48,454 nt of DNA, taken from contig NZ_SISB01000049.1 of the NCBI RefSeq assembly GCF_004310295.1, positions 1 through 48,454 of the forward strand, written 5' to 3'. The notes beneath the pieces were generated by a model that saw only the letters and a list, made by a program, of their open reading frames with translations, was not told the origin of the DNA and ran no database searches. The stretch comes from Pseudomonas sp. BGI-2. Lineage in GTDB: Bacteria; Pseudomonadota; Gammaproteobacteria; Pseudomonadales; Pseudomonadaceae. The translations under genes were made by a program, and so were the position numbers. Of this stretch, positions 1-7,443 are shown one piece after another. Position 1 is the stretch's first letter; the number at the start of each line of letters is the position of its first letter.

Positions 1-62
1 AGTTTAACCAGCTCAGGATCAGGCTTGACTCGTTTGGCTCGCTTGGGTTTTGACTCGGTCAT
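1..62 (-). CDS. N-terminus of an unidentified lysine-rich protein (partial)
   Basis: An ATG at 62 on the minus strand is preceded by a good AAGGA ribosome binding site about seven bases upstream. It opens a frame that runs off the window edge; about 20 residues are visible, very rich in Lys, Arg and Pro (starts MTESKPKRAKR). It lies 55 nt downstream of the HEPN-RES gene on the same strand and may be the third gene of that operon. Too little is visible to name a function. Confidence 0.55.
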   Translation of the reverse strand, partial: MTESKPKRAKRVKPDPELVK

Positions 63-117
63 TGGATTTCCTTGGGGTAGGCAGTCTCCTGCCAAATGAC
101 CGTTTACACAAAACTAA

Positions 118-984
118 TTACACCCTCTCGTAAGCATCTTCCAGCGCGGTGAAGTCGAGTACCCGTATCTCTCTGGTGAGCCTGAATTGGCCGCTGATGA
201 CTTTGCCCCCGACCGGTGGCCTGAGTTCAGCAATGCACGTTCTACGTTCGAAAGCTCCATAGAACACCGGCACCCCGGCCGGACTCATGCGACCCGCAGG
301 CGCTAGCTCCTTTGGGGGCGCGGCTAGTTGGCCACTGGGGTTGGCCAAAATATCCGTACTGTAGTCTTTCGGCGGAGTGCAGTCGCGTGCGCGGAAGATC
401 GGCTTACAGTCAACTGGATTCAGCATCCGAACAACACCGGGGCCGAAGCCAACCACATGATAAGAGTCGATCCCCTCGAACAACCACTCCAAGAACTCTC
501 TGGCTTTGTGATTGAAGAAGCGGCTTTTATGCATGAGTCCGTTTCGTAACTCGATCCAGTTTTCCTGCACTTCAAAGGGAAGATGGTTTTTTCTCGTATA
601 GGCTTCCGCGTCGAAGAAACCCTCATCGCCTGGTGACTGATTCACCAGCCTCTCCAAGACATACTCGATGATTGGATCGTCGTCATCTTCTACCCGAAGG
701 ATTTCCCCAATGAAATAGCTGAGTGGGTCACCATGTTGCTCGGTGTGGCTGATGCGATCCCTGTCCATGTCCCAAATATCTACTAGGTCTCCGATCTCCA
801 CCGTATCGATCAAAATCTGAGCTATCTCATTGACTAATGTGTCCAGCTCAATCGATGAATTTTCCTTGCCGCAGTTCAAGCATTCGGCTCTGGCTTCTAA
901 CTGGAGAATTCGGTCCCGGAGAAAGTCATCATGTATGCATTCGCTGCAGATCGGCTCGAATATCTCGTCCATTTTCATCCCCAT
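118..984 (-). CDS. HEPN-RES domain protein, C-terminally truncated
   Basis: The 288-aa protein starts with a zinc-ribbon-like pair (CxxC at 13-16 and 35-38). A helical region at roughly 45-180 follows, holding an R-x4-H motif (R147, H152) as in HEPN RNases. The start of a RES domain comes last: an FRAR motif at 197-200, then GRMSPxGxPxFYGA near 231-244 and a CIAE segment at 250-253. RES proteins characterised as toxins degrade or modify NAD+; HEPN-RES fusions are known in conflict systems. The frame stops soon after the first RES half, so the C-terminal portion with the conserved Ser is missing, and no continuation is seen in other frames before position 1. The gene is probably a broken or degenerate toxin, or a HEPN-only effector. 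It follows the 83-aa gene in an operon. Confidence 0.75.
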   Translation of the reverse strand: MGMKMDEIFEPICSECIHDDFLRDRILQLEARAECLNCGKENSSIELDTLVNEIAQILIDTVEIGDLVDIWDMDRDRISHTEQHGDPLSYFIGEILRVEDDDDPIIEYVLERLVNQSPGDEGFFDAEAYTRKNHLPFEVQENWIELRNGLMHKSRFFNHKAREFLEWLFEGIDSYHVVGFGPGVVRMLNPVDCKPIFRARDCTPPKDYSTDILANPSGQLAAPPKELAPAGRMSPAGVPVFYGAFERRTCIAELRPPVGGKVISGQFRLTREIRVLDFTALEDAYERV

Positions 985-1022
985 GTGCCCTTAATGCCGG
1001 GCCAACAAGCGTATTTATGCCG

Positions 1023-1274
1023 CTATGCGTCGAAAAGCGTTGAAGTCTTTTCTCGTGTCAACGCTTCCTCATGCAGAGCTGCGCGTTCTGCTTCATCAAA
1101 CACACGCGCATCAAACAGGCCTAGTAAGTAGCCCTCGGCGAGGCACTTGGCTTGATCCATTTGTCTTTGCGTTTCAGCTTCGTCAATGGCTCGCAGCAAC
1201 CAATACCAGCGCGCTTTCTGCGAATGGTTCATCCATTTAAGAGCGGCAAACGTGTCCGTCGGTTTCGTACTCAT
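1023..1274 (-). CDS. Small helical protein of unknown function, operon partner of HEPN-RES
   Basis: The 83-aa frame opens at ATG 1274 with GGAG seven bases upstream. The protein is almost wholly alpha-helical by composition, rich in Ala, Glu and Lys, with no signal peptide or metal motif. It lies 38 nt upstream of the HEPN-RES gene on the same strand, so it is co-transcribed. Its size and position would fit an antitoxin, but no known antitoxin fold (Xre HTH, MbcA/ParS) is recognisable, so that role is only a guess. A perfect inverted repeat at 1300-1320 sits just upstream. Confidence 0.65.
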   Translation of the reverse strand: MSTKPTDTFAALKWMNHSQKARWYWLLRAIDEAETQRQMDQAKCLAEGYLLGLFDARVFDEAERAALHEEALTREKTSTLFDA

Positions 1275-1299
1275 GGGCAGGCTCCTTGCCTAGTGGAGA

Positions 1300-1320
1300 A
1301 ATTACAATCCCTTTGTAATT
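1300..1320. promoter_or_regulatory. Inverted repeat, candidate operator of the HEPN-RES operon
   Basis: AATTACAA and TTGTAATT form a perfect 8-bp inverted repeat with a 5-nt spacer, 26 nt upstream of the minus-strand start at 1274. It is too short and lacks a T tract for a good terminator, and AT-rich dyads of this size are typical regulator sites. It could serve autoregulation by the 83-aa protein or a phage repressor. Confidence 0.45.
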
Positions 1321-1366
1321 GCTGTACCGCTGGAGATACTACTCAAATTCTCCTGACCTAAAAACA

Positions 1367-1389
1367 CTCTTTAAACCCGATTAAAAGTC
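1367..1389 (+). promoter_or_regulatory. Putative phage late promoter motif, copy 1
   Basis: The 23-nt motif CTCTTTAAA-[CG][CT]C-GATTAA[AT]AG[TC]C occurs three times in the prophage in the same orientation; this copy lies 54 nt before the protease gene. It is followed immediately by an 8-bp stem (CCTGAGCC 1389-1396 with GGCTCAGG 1404-1411) in the presumed leader. Mu has a late promoter just upstream of gene I, the equivalent position. A promoter role is inferred from recurrence and location. Confidence 0.6.
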
Positions 1390-1443
1390 CTGAGCCATCT
1401 ATAGGCTCAGGCTGTGCGCATCACCTCCACGCAGCGTACAGCC

Positions 1444-2463
1444 ATGAAACCACTGCATATCTTCAAATCCGGCAGTCACACCGCAATGAATGGCGTCAGC
1501 TTCGACTTCAGCGAGTCCGATCTGACCGCTACGGTGAACGCATATGACCCCGCATTGCACGAAGCCCCCATGGTCATCGGCCACCCAAAGCATGACGCCC
1601 CGGCCGCCGGCTGGGTCAAGTCGCTGACAGCCACAGCCCAAGGCCTGATCGCCGAGCCGCAACAAGTCGACCCCGCTTTCGCCGAACAGGTGGCCAAAGG
1701 CAGTTACAAGAAAATTTCCGCCTCCTTCTACGAGCCTGACGCCGCCAACAACCCCGTGCCCGGCGTGTACTACCTGCGCCATGTCGGCTTCCTCGGCGCC
1801 CAACCGCCGGCCGTAAAAGGGCTTCGCACCATTGAACTGGCCGACGGGGAAGAAGGCGTTATCGAGTTTGGCGACTACGGCCACGAACTCAGCTCTGACA
1901 TGTGGCGCCGTTTCCGCGAGTGGCTCATTGGCAAATTCGACAAGGACATTGCCGACCAGGTGACCCCGTCGTGGGCCATCGACAGCCTCGCCGAAATCGC
2001 CCGACAACCCAAACCGGGCGATCAGCCCGCTTTCTCCGAGTCCACCCGTTCCACTGAGGTAACCAGCATGCCCGACCAAGACAACGCCGCCCTGGAGGCG
2101 GAGAACAAGCGCCTTAAAGCCGACATCGCCAAGCGCGACAAGGCTGCCCGCACCGCCGCGCAGGACGCTATCCACGCGGCGAACGCCGAATTCGCCGAGA
2201 AACTGGTGGCGGCGGGCATGAAACCGGTTCACGCCCCGGCAGTGATTGCCGCACTGGACTACGCCGACTCCAGCGTAACGCCGTTGGAGTTCGGCGAAGA
2301 GGACGACCGCGAGCCGTTGAGCGACGGCCTGAAAGCGATCTTCAGCGACCTGGCCGGCGGCGTCAGCTTCGCGGAGGTCGCCACCAAGACCCGTGCCGGC
2401 AAGACCATTCCCCAATCCACCAACCCATTGCTGGCCGACGCTGAAGCCCGCTCCAAACGATAG
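1444..2463 (+). CDS. Phage head maturation protease with scaffold domain (Mu gene I-like)
   Basis: The 339-aa protein cleaves and organises the procapsid. The N-terminal 140 residues match phage proteases: an HxSxxG-like opening, the GHPK segment near residue 47, KKISASFY near 90, and GVYYLRHVGFLG near 110. The C-terminal 130 residues form a charged coiled coil (about 215-260) typical of scaffolds. ATG 1444 is preferred over GTG 1414 because the match to the family starts there. It is the first gene after late-promoter copy 1, and the decoration and capsid genes follow directly. Confidence 0.85.
   Translation: MKPLHIFKSGSHTAMNGVSFDFSESDLTATVNAYDPALHEAPMVIGHPKHDAPAAGWVKSLTATAQGLIAEPQQVDPAFAEQVAKGSYKKISASFYEPDAANNPVPGVYYLRHVGFLGAQPPAVKGLRTIELADGEEGVIEFGDYGHELSSDMWRRFREWLIGKFDKDIADQVTPSWAIDSLAEIARQPKPGDQPAFSESTRSTEVTSMPDQDNAALEAENKRLKADIAKRDKAARTAAQDAIHAANAEFAEKLVAAGMKPVHAPAVIAALDYADSSVTPLEFGEEDDREPLSDGLKAIFSDLAGGVSFAEVATKTRAGKTIPQSTNPLLADAEARSKR
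2068..2463 (+). CDS. Nested in-frame scaffold protein (Mu Z-like internal start)
   Basis: ATG 2068 is in frame inside the protease gene and has GAGGT at 2056-2060, about eight bases upstream. It would give a 131-aa product made of only the coiled-coil scaffold part. Mu makes its scaffold Z in the same way from within I. Internal initiation is inferred from the Shine-Dalgarno sequence and the domain boundary, not proven. Confidence 0.45.
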   Translation: MPDQDNAALEAENKRLKADIAKRDKAARTAAQDAIHAANAEFAEKLVAAGMKPVHAPAVIAALDYADSSVTPLEFGEEDDREPLSDGLKAIFSDLAGGVSFAEVATKTRAGKTIPQSTNPLLADAEARSKR

Positions 2464-2471
2464 GAGGCCCC

Positions 2472-2840
2472 ATGGCCACGTTTACTCAACCGAAAGATCC
2501 GGGCGACTTGCTGCTGGTCGAAGTCTGCCCCGGCTGGACGAAGGACAAAGTCACCCTGCTGGGCGGGGTGAATTACGCGTTCGGCCAGGTGTTGGCAAAA
2601 GTCTCCGGCAAGTACCAGGTGGTCGATCTTGCCGGCACTGGCGCGGCCAAAAAAACGGCGGCGGTTTTGATTGAAGCCGTGGACGCAACAGTCAGCGACC
2701 AGACGGGCGTAGTGGTTTCTCGCGGCGCCGTTGTCGATCTCGCCGAACTGGCTTGGCCGGGAGGCATCACCGAAGCCCAGAAGGCCACCGCCTTGGACGA
2801 ACTCAACGCCCTGGGCATCGTTGCCCGCGCTGCCCTTTGA
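2472..2840 (+). CDS. Head decoration protein (lambda gpD-like)
   Basis: The 122-aa protein should bind as trimers on the expanded capsid and stabilise it. It has the gpD-family layout: a short flexible N-terminus, a beta-rich core, and a conserved segment on vanishing or re-setting of values (VVVSRGAVVDLAEL near 80-93). The C-terminal half ends in a helix. It lies 8 nt after the protease and 13 nt before the capsid gene, the usual place between protease and major capsid. A GGAGG Shine-Dalgarno overlaps the protease stop. Confidence 0.8.
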   Translation: MATFTQPKDPGDLLLVEVCPGWTKDKVTLLGGVNYAFGQVLAKVSGKYQVVDLAGTGAAKKTAAVLIEAVDATVSDQTGVVVSRGAVVDLAELAWPGGITEAQKATALDELNALGIVARAAL

Positions 2841-2853
2841 TCTGGAGTACTCC

Positions 2854-3834
2854 ATGAATCTGCAAGACATGTTCAGCGTTGCCAACCTCACCGCCGCCGT
2901 GAACAAGCTTCCCGCCATCCCCGGAAAAGTCGGCGCGATGGGGTTGTTTGATGAAAAAGGCGTCACCAGCACCAGCGTCATCATCGACGAGCACGAGGGC
3001 CGCCTGGTGCTGGTGCCCAACACATCGCGTAATGATGACCCGGCCCCAATCAAGGGCAGCAAACGTAAACGCCGCACCTTTGAAACACTGCACCTGCCGC
3101 TCAACCGACCGATCTTGCCAAGCCAGTTGCAGGGGGTTGCCGCGTTTGGCCAGGAAGACACCACCGCGCCTGTAGCGACGGTGATCAACGACAACCTGCA
3201 GGAGCTGAAAAACAGTATCGAAGCCACCCGTGAATTCCAACGAGTGGGCGCACTACGCGGCAAGCTGCTGGATGCGGACGGCGAAGTCCTGACTGACCTC
3301 TTCAAAGAGTTTGAAGTCAGCCAGAAGAAAATCACGGTGGCGCTAAGTAATGCCGGCACCAACGTGCGCAAGGCCTGCCTCGACGCCAAGCGCTTTTCCG
3401 AATCCAAACTGGGCGGCGTGATGGTCACAGGCTTCCGTGCGTTGTGCGGGCCGGATTGGTTCGACTCGATGATTGACCATGAAAAGGTCAAAGCCGCATT
3501 TGCGAACTACCAGGAAGCGCAGGATCGACTCGGCGGCGATGTGCGCTCGGGCTTCACCTTCGGCGGCATTGAGTTCATCGAGTACGACGTCACCGTCAGC
3601 GGCCAGCGCTTCATTCCGGCCGACATCGCCCAGGTGTTCCCGGTGGCCCGTGGCGTGTTCCGCATGTTCAACGCCCCGGCGAACTACAACGAAACCGTCA
3701 ACACCATTGGCCAGCCGTTCTACAGCAAGGCTGAGGAGCGCAAATTGGGCAAAGGCTGGGATGTCGAAGCCCAGGCAAACCCGTTGGCCATGTGCCTGTT
3801 CCCGGAAGCCCTGGTCGAACTGAAGATGAGCTAA
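2854..3834 (+). CDS. Major capsid protein, GpE family
   Basis: The 326-aa protein builds the icosahedral shell. Family signs include an N-terminal segment that re-orders during maturation, the region RxRRTFETLHLP near 70, and QGVAAFGQED near 97-106. Near 290 comes GxPFYSKAEERKLGKGW, and the product ends with PEALVELK, as in lambda E-type capsids. The frame is open upstream to 2731, but ATG 2854 has GGAG at a proper distance and starts the family match. Length is close to lambda E (341). Confidence 0.88.
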   Translation: MNLQDMFSVANLTAAVNKLPAIPGKVGAMGLFDEKGVTSTSVIIDEHEGRLVLVPNTSRNDDPAPIKGSKRKRRTFETLHLPLNRPILPSQLQGVAAFGQEDTTAPVATVINDNLQELKNSIEATREFQRVGALRGKLLDADGEVLTDLFKEFEVSQKKITVALSNAGTNVRKACLDAKRFSESKLGGVMVTGFRALCGPDWFDSMIDHEKVKAAFANYQEAQDRLGGDVRSGFTFGGIEFIEYDVTVSGQRFIPADIAQVFPVARGVFRMFNAPANYNETVNTIGQPFYSKAEERKLGKGWDVEAQANPLAMCLFPEALVELKMS

Positions 3835-3837
3835 CCC

Positions 3838-4269
3838 ATGCGCTACTGCAACCGCGCCGATATCGGCAACGCCATCCCGGCGATGACGCTGATTCAGCTC
3901 TCCAACGATGACCCGGCCGCCATGCTGCCCAATGAGAACGTGATCGAAGACGGCGTGCGGCAGGCGGAAGAGCTGGTGGATGGCTACCTTCGGGGTCGTT
4001 ACAACCTGCCGCTCGATCCGGTGCCGACCGTGCTGCGGGATGCAGTGGTGTATCTGGCGCGGCACTGGCTGTATCAGCGCCGGCCAGAGGGCGCGTTGCC
4101 CGATGCGGTTAAGGACAGTCGTAAGGACACCATCAAGCTGCTGGAGAGCATCCGTGACGGCGTGGTCACTCTGGGCATGCCCACGGGCCACGCCGCGCCG
4201 GAGCCGGGCGAGGTTCGTGTCCGCGTGCGCAAGCAGCAGTTCGGCGCGGACACATGGGAGCGCTACTGA
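3838..4269 (+). CDS. Mu gp36-like protein (DUF1320), head-tail connector
   Basis: The 143-aa protein matches the DUF1320 family: it starts MRYCNRADI, has a helical core with the motif YLRGRYNLPL near 50-60, and a second conserved stretch VVYLARHWLY near 72. In Mu this gene lies between capsid and gp37 and the product is thought to join head and tail. The start is 3 nt after the capsid stop and the stop overlaps the next start (TGATG). Confidence 0.82.
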   Translation: MRYCNRADIGNAIPAMTLIQLSNDDPAAMLPNENVIEDGVRQAEELVDGYLRGRYNLPLDPVPTVLRDAVVYLARHWLYQRRPEGALPDAVKDSRKDTIKLLESIRDGVVTLGMPTGHAAPEPGEVRVRVRKQQFGADTWERY

Positions 4270-4763
4270 TGACCGAGGTAGAACTCAAAACCCAAACCGA
4301 GCAACTGATGGACGCGGTGCTGGCGCGTCTGCGCGGCGCCTTCAGTGACGAATTGATGGTCGAGCTGTTTCCCGAAAATCCAGCTCTATACCGGCTCAAC
4401 CACCCGCGTGGATCAATTCTGCTGGCTTACGGGAAATCGACCTTCGGCGGATCGGAAAGCACTGGCGCGATCTTTCAAGCCCGCAACATGACGTTGCGGC
4501 TGACGCTGGTCTTCCGCCAGCTCAACGGCAAGGACGGCGTTGTCAGCTATCTCGACCGCATTCGTGCCTGCCTTACGGGTTGGTACGCGCCGCACTGCGA
4601 CCAAGCTTGCCGCCCGATTTTCGAACATTTCATTGGCCACATGAACGGCGTTTGGCAGTACGCCCAGGACTTCGCCACTCGCTCCACCCAACTTCAAATT
4701 GCGGCTCCTGAAAGCGGGCCGCTTTTGACCGTTCCCCAATTTGAGGACGCCTCATGGAACTGA
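4269..4763 (+). CDS. Mu gp37-like protein (DUF1834), tail completion
   Basis: The 164-aa protein corresponds to Mu gp37: N-terminal helix with EQLMDAVLARL, then a beta-rich part with LAYGKSTFGG near 57 and LTLVFRQLNGKDGVVSYLDRIRA split around 80-100. ATG 4269 overlaps the gp36 stop and is preferred to the upstream in-frame start at 4254. It likely works as tail terminator or joining protein. The end overlaps the next frame by 10 nt. Confidence 0.78.
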   Translation: MTEVELKTQTEQLMDAVLARLRGAFSDELMVELFPENPALYRLNHPRGSILLAYGKSTFGGSESTGAIFQARNMTLRLTLVFRQLNGKDGVVSYLDRIRACLTGWYAPHCDQACRPIFEHFIGHMNGVWQYAQDFATRSTQLQIAAPESGPLLTVPQFEDASWN

Positions 4764-4987
4764 CCCGTTATCTCTACAACGGCCCCCCAAGCGCCGCCAC
4801 CCTTCGGGTTGGCGAAAGCCGCGAGCTGCTGGATGTGCAACTTTCGCCTGGCATGCCCGCCGAGTTGCCGCCCGAACATGAATACACGCTGGTGCTGTTG
4901 GAACTCCAGCATCTGGAGCTTTTGCCAGCCGAAACGAAGCGGGCCGCCAAGACCACTCCCGCGCCCCCAAAAGTCGAAAAGGAGTAA
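4754..4987 (+). CDS. Small phage protein between gp37 and sheath, unknown
   Basis: The 77-aa protein has a short beta-rich start (MELTRYLYNGPP) and a proline/lysine-rich C-terminal tail. Mu encodes a small protein at the same place, but similarity to it cannot be claimed by eye. Overlap with the gp37 stop and a 4-nt gap to the sheath gene support translation as part of the late operon. Confidence 0.65.
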   Translation: MELTRYLYNGPPSAATLRVGESRELLDVQLSPGMPAELPPEHEYTLVLLELQHLELLPAETKRAAKTTPAPPKVEKE

Positions 4988-4991
4988 CCCC

Positions 4992-6416
4992 ATGCCAGCT
5001 AACTATTTGCACGGCATCGAGACTATTGAGGTCGAGCGTGGCGCTCGCCCGATCAAGGTCGTCAAGTCGGCCGTCATTGCCTTGGTCGGTACCGCGCCTA
5101 TCGGGCCGGTGAACACGCTGACCTTATCGCTGAACGAAATCGACGGCGCGCAGTTCGGCTCCCACCTGCCAGGCTTCAGCATCCCTGAAGCGTTGGAAGG
5201 CATCTACGACTTCGGCGCCGGCACAGTGCTGGTTGTCAACGTCCTCAATCCGGCGGTTCACCGCACCAGCCTGACGGGGCAAGAGCGCACGTTCAACGAC
5301 AACGATCTGCTGCAGCTGGAGCACGGCGCGCTGCAATCGTTGGTGTTGAAATCCCCCGAAGGAACGAACACCTACGCCAAAGATTCGGACTACTCGGTGG
5401 ACATGCTCACCGGCCGCGTGAAGCGCATAGCCAGCGGCGTCATTCCAGCGAATGGGCCGGTAAAAGCTGATTACGCCTACGCCGACCCTAGTAAGGTCAC
5501 GCCGGCCGATATCATTGGCGGCGTTACCGTTGCCGGAAAACGCACCGGCATGAAAGCGTTTCAAGACAGCTACAACTTGCTGGGCTTCTTCGGGAAAATC
5601 TTCATCTCTCCCGGATTCAGCACCCTCAACTCGGTGAGCGTCGACCTGATCGCCTCGGCAATTCAAGTGGGCGGCGTCGCGTACATCGACGCGCCAATCG
5701 GAACCACTGTTCAACAGGTTATCGCGGGGCGCGGCCCGGCCGGCGATATCAACTTCAACACCAGCAGTGACCGCGTGCGGCTGTGCTATCCGCATGTGAA
5801 GGTTTACGACGCGGCTACCAACGGCGAACGCCTGCAGCCTTTGTCGATCCGCGCCGCCGGCTTGCGGGCTAAGGTTGATAACGATAAGGGGTACTGGTGG
5901 AGCAGCTCCAACCAGGAGCTGATCGGCGTTATCGGTTTGGAGCGCCCGCTCAGTGCGCGGATCGATGACCCATCCAGCGACGTCAACCTGCTCAACGAAA
6001 ACGGCATCACCACCGTCTTCAACTCCTTCGGCACCGGGCTACGCCTGTGGGGAAACCGGACGGCAGCCTGGCCAACCGTGACCCACATGCGCAACTTCGA
6101 AAACGTCCGGCGCACCAAGGATGTCATCGACGAGTCGATCCGCTACAGCTCGCTCCAGTTCGTTGACCAGCCCATAACCTCGTCGCTGATCACCAGCGTT
6201 ACCGAAAGCGTCAATCTGCTGATTCGAAAGTTGATCGGCGATGAGGCGTTGCTCGGCGGCGAATGCTGGTACGACCCGGCCCGCAACCCGCAGACCGAGT
6301 TGGAGCAAGGTCACGTTCTGTTCAGTTACAAGCTGGGCATTCCGCTGCCGTTCGAACGCGGCACTTTTGAAACCGAAATCACCGGGGAATACCTGGTCAA
6401 TCTGGGGGCACAGTAA
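4992..6416 (+). CDS. Contractile tail sheath protein (P2 FI-like)
   Basis: The 474-aa protein forms the contractile outer tube. It shows the sheath N-terminus (HGIETIEVERGARPI), a variable middle domain, and the conserved C-terminal sheath domain from about 290. The latter contains GYWWSSSNQEL, NLLNENGITTV, GLRLWGNRT and RRTKDVIDESI, which are classic P2 FI-type motifs. The frame is open to 4809, but ATG 4992 with an AAGGAG site at 4979-4984 is the true start. The stop overlaps the tube gene (TAATG). Confidence 0.93.
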   Translation: MPANYLHGIETIEVERGARPIKVVKSAVIALVGTAPIGPVNTLTLSLNEIDGAQFGSHLPGFSIPEALEGIYDFGAGTVLVVNVLNPAVHRTSLTGQERTFNDNDLLQLEHGALQSLVLKSPEGTNTYAKDSDYSVDMLTGRVKRIASGVIPANGPVKADYAYADPSKVTPADIIGGVTVAGKRTGMKAFQDSYNLLGFFGKIFISPGFSTLNSVSVDLIASAIQVGGVAYIDAPIGTTVQQVIAGRGPAGDINFNTSSDRVRLCYPHVKVYDAATNGERLQPLSIRAAGLRAKVDNDKGYWWSSSNQELIGVIGLERPLSARIDDPSSDVNLLNENGITTVFNSFGTGLRLWGNRTAAWPTVTHMRNFENVRRTKDVIDESIRYSSLQFVDQPITSSLITSVTESVNLLIRKLIGDEALLGGECWYDPARNPQTELEQGHVLFSYKLGIPLPFERGTFETEITGEYLVNLGAQ

Positions 6417-6940
6417 TGTCTGGCTTCAGCGCTCACCGCATTTCCAACGCCAACGTCTACCTCGATGGCGCCAGCTTCTTTGGCAAGCTGGAAGAGGTCG
6501 ATCTTGGATCTATCAAAACAGTGACCAGCGACTTTCAAGGGTTGGGCATGGTCGGCCTGATCGAACTGCCGGACGGCATCGACAAACTGGAGGGAAAATT
6601 CATCTGGAACAGCCTGTACTACGAGGCCGCCAGCAAACTGGTGACGCCATTCAAGAGCGTCCAGTTACAGTGCCGCAACAACGTCCAGGTGTTCAACAGT
6701 GCCGGCCTCGTCGAGGAATTGCCGCTGGTCACTACGATGACCATCACCGGTAAGGAATACCAACTCGGGGGCCACAAGCCGCGAGATCCGACCAAGTATG
6801 AAACGCCGTTCTCAGCAACATATGTGCGTCAGGTTCTGAACGGGCAGGAAATCGTCTTGCTGGATTGGTTGGCCAACATCTTCAAGGTTGGTGGGCAGGA
6901 TCAGTTGTCGAAATATCGGCAGAATATCGGTCAAGCTTAG
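6416..6940 (+). CDS. Tail tube protein (P2 FII-like)
   Basis: The 174-aa protein makes the inner tail tube. Family features are an N-terminal NANVYLDGxSFFGKLEEV, a central beta region (GMVGLIELPDGIDKLEGKF), and the C-terminal segment Y-E-T-P with a D-x-L-A-N-I-x-K-V-G-G turn. Its start overlaps the sheath stop. A strong terminator follows within 5 nt of the stop, so the head/sheath/tube operon ends here rather than running into the E gene as in P2. Confidence 0.9.
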   Translation: MSGFSAHRISNANVYLDGASFFGKLEEVDLGSIKTVTSDFQGLGMVGLIELPDGIDKLEGKFIWNSLYYEAASKLVTPFKSVQLQCRNNVQVFNSAGLVEELPLVTTMTITGKEYQLGGHKPRDPTKYETPFSATYVRQVLNGQEIVLLDWLANIFKVGGQDQLSKYRQNIGQA

Positions 6941-6944
6941 GCAG

Positions 6945-6982
6945 AAAAAAAGGCAGTCAACGTTGAGATGACTGCCTTTTTT
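6945..6982. terminator. Bidirectional Rho-independent terminator
   Basis: AGGCAGTCA (6951-6959) pairs with TGACTGCCT (6969-6977) around a 9-nt loop, with seven A on the left and six T on the right. It therefore ends both the tube operon (+) and the convergent small gene at 6984-7283 (-). Confidence 0.9.
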
Positions 6983-6983
6983 A

Positions 6984-7283
6984 TTACTCGGTGAGTGCTG
7001 CCGGTACCGAGTTGTACAGCTTCAATGTTTGAAGGGTGGCGACGTAGTAGCCACCTTTTTCCCTAATAAAATTTTCAGCTTCCAGCCACTTTAACGTGCA
7101 CTTCAGCACCTCCTCTTGAGGTGTGTTTTTATAGAATCCGATCATGCCGCTGGCCTGGTACTCACCCTTCGGCAGCTCAAATGTCTCAGCCGTGATCTGT
7201 ACCGGCACGGGACACTCATTAATAACAAGCTCGATAATTTGTCGAGTCAACACATTGAATTGTTCCTGCTTACTGTCGCTCAT
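6984..7283 (-). CDS. Small moron-type protein, winged-helix-like, unknown function
   Basis: The 99-aa protein is encoded against the late operon, between tube and E genes. ATG 7283 has AGAAGG eight bases upstream; longer in-frame starts at 7298 and 7316 have poorer sites. The predicted layout is helix, helix, beta hairpin (EEVLKCTLKWLEAENFIRE then GGYYVATL), which suggests a winged helix, so DNA binding or regulation is possible. The region is more AT-rich than the tail genes around it. It has its own shared terminator (6945-6982) and a plausible promoter upstream on the minus strand, the usual look of a prophage-expressed moron. Confidence 0.72.
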   Translation of the reverse strand: MSDSKQEQFNVLTRQIIELVINECPVPVQITAETFELPKGEYQASGMIGFYKNTPQEEVLKCTLKWLEAENFIREKGGYYVATLQTLKLYNSVPAALTE

Positions 7284-7357
7284 ACTCGCCTTCTCCATGG
7301 TGCTCAGATATCTCATTGAATGGATGATGTTAGGGCAATTCTCTGAGGCTTGCAGGC

Positions 7358-7380
7358 CTCTTTAAAGCCGATTAATAGTC
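7358..7380 (+). promoter_or_regulatory. Putative phage late promoter motif, copy 2
   Basis: This copy of the 23-nt motif (see 1367-1389) differs from copy 1 at two positions. It lies 63 nt before the tail chaperone gene and just after the moron gene. It would restart late transcription after the terminator at 6945-6982. A GAGGC/GCCTC stem (7345-7359) directly precedes it. Confidence 0.6.
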
Positions 7381-7443
7381 ACCGCCACTGCCGGATGCGA
7401 TGCTCAGGACTCTTTTAGAGCAACCCTTTCTGGAGCAACGAAT

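Noticed and set aside
1399..3491. Two long minus-strand frames (338 and 410 codons) over the protease, decoration and capsid genes
   Set aside because: The plus-strand genes are clear by family motifs; the antisense products are low-complexity shadows.
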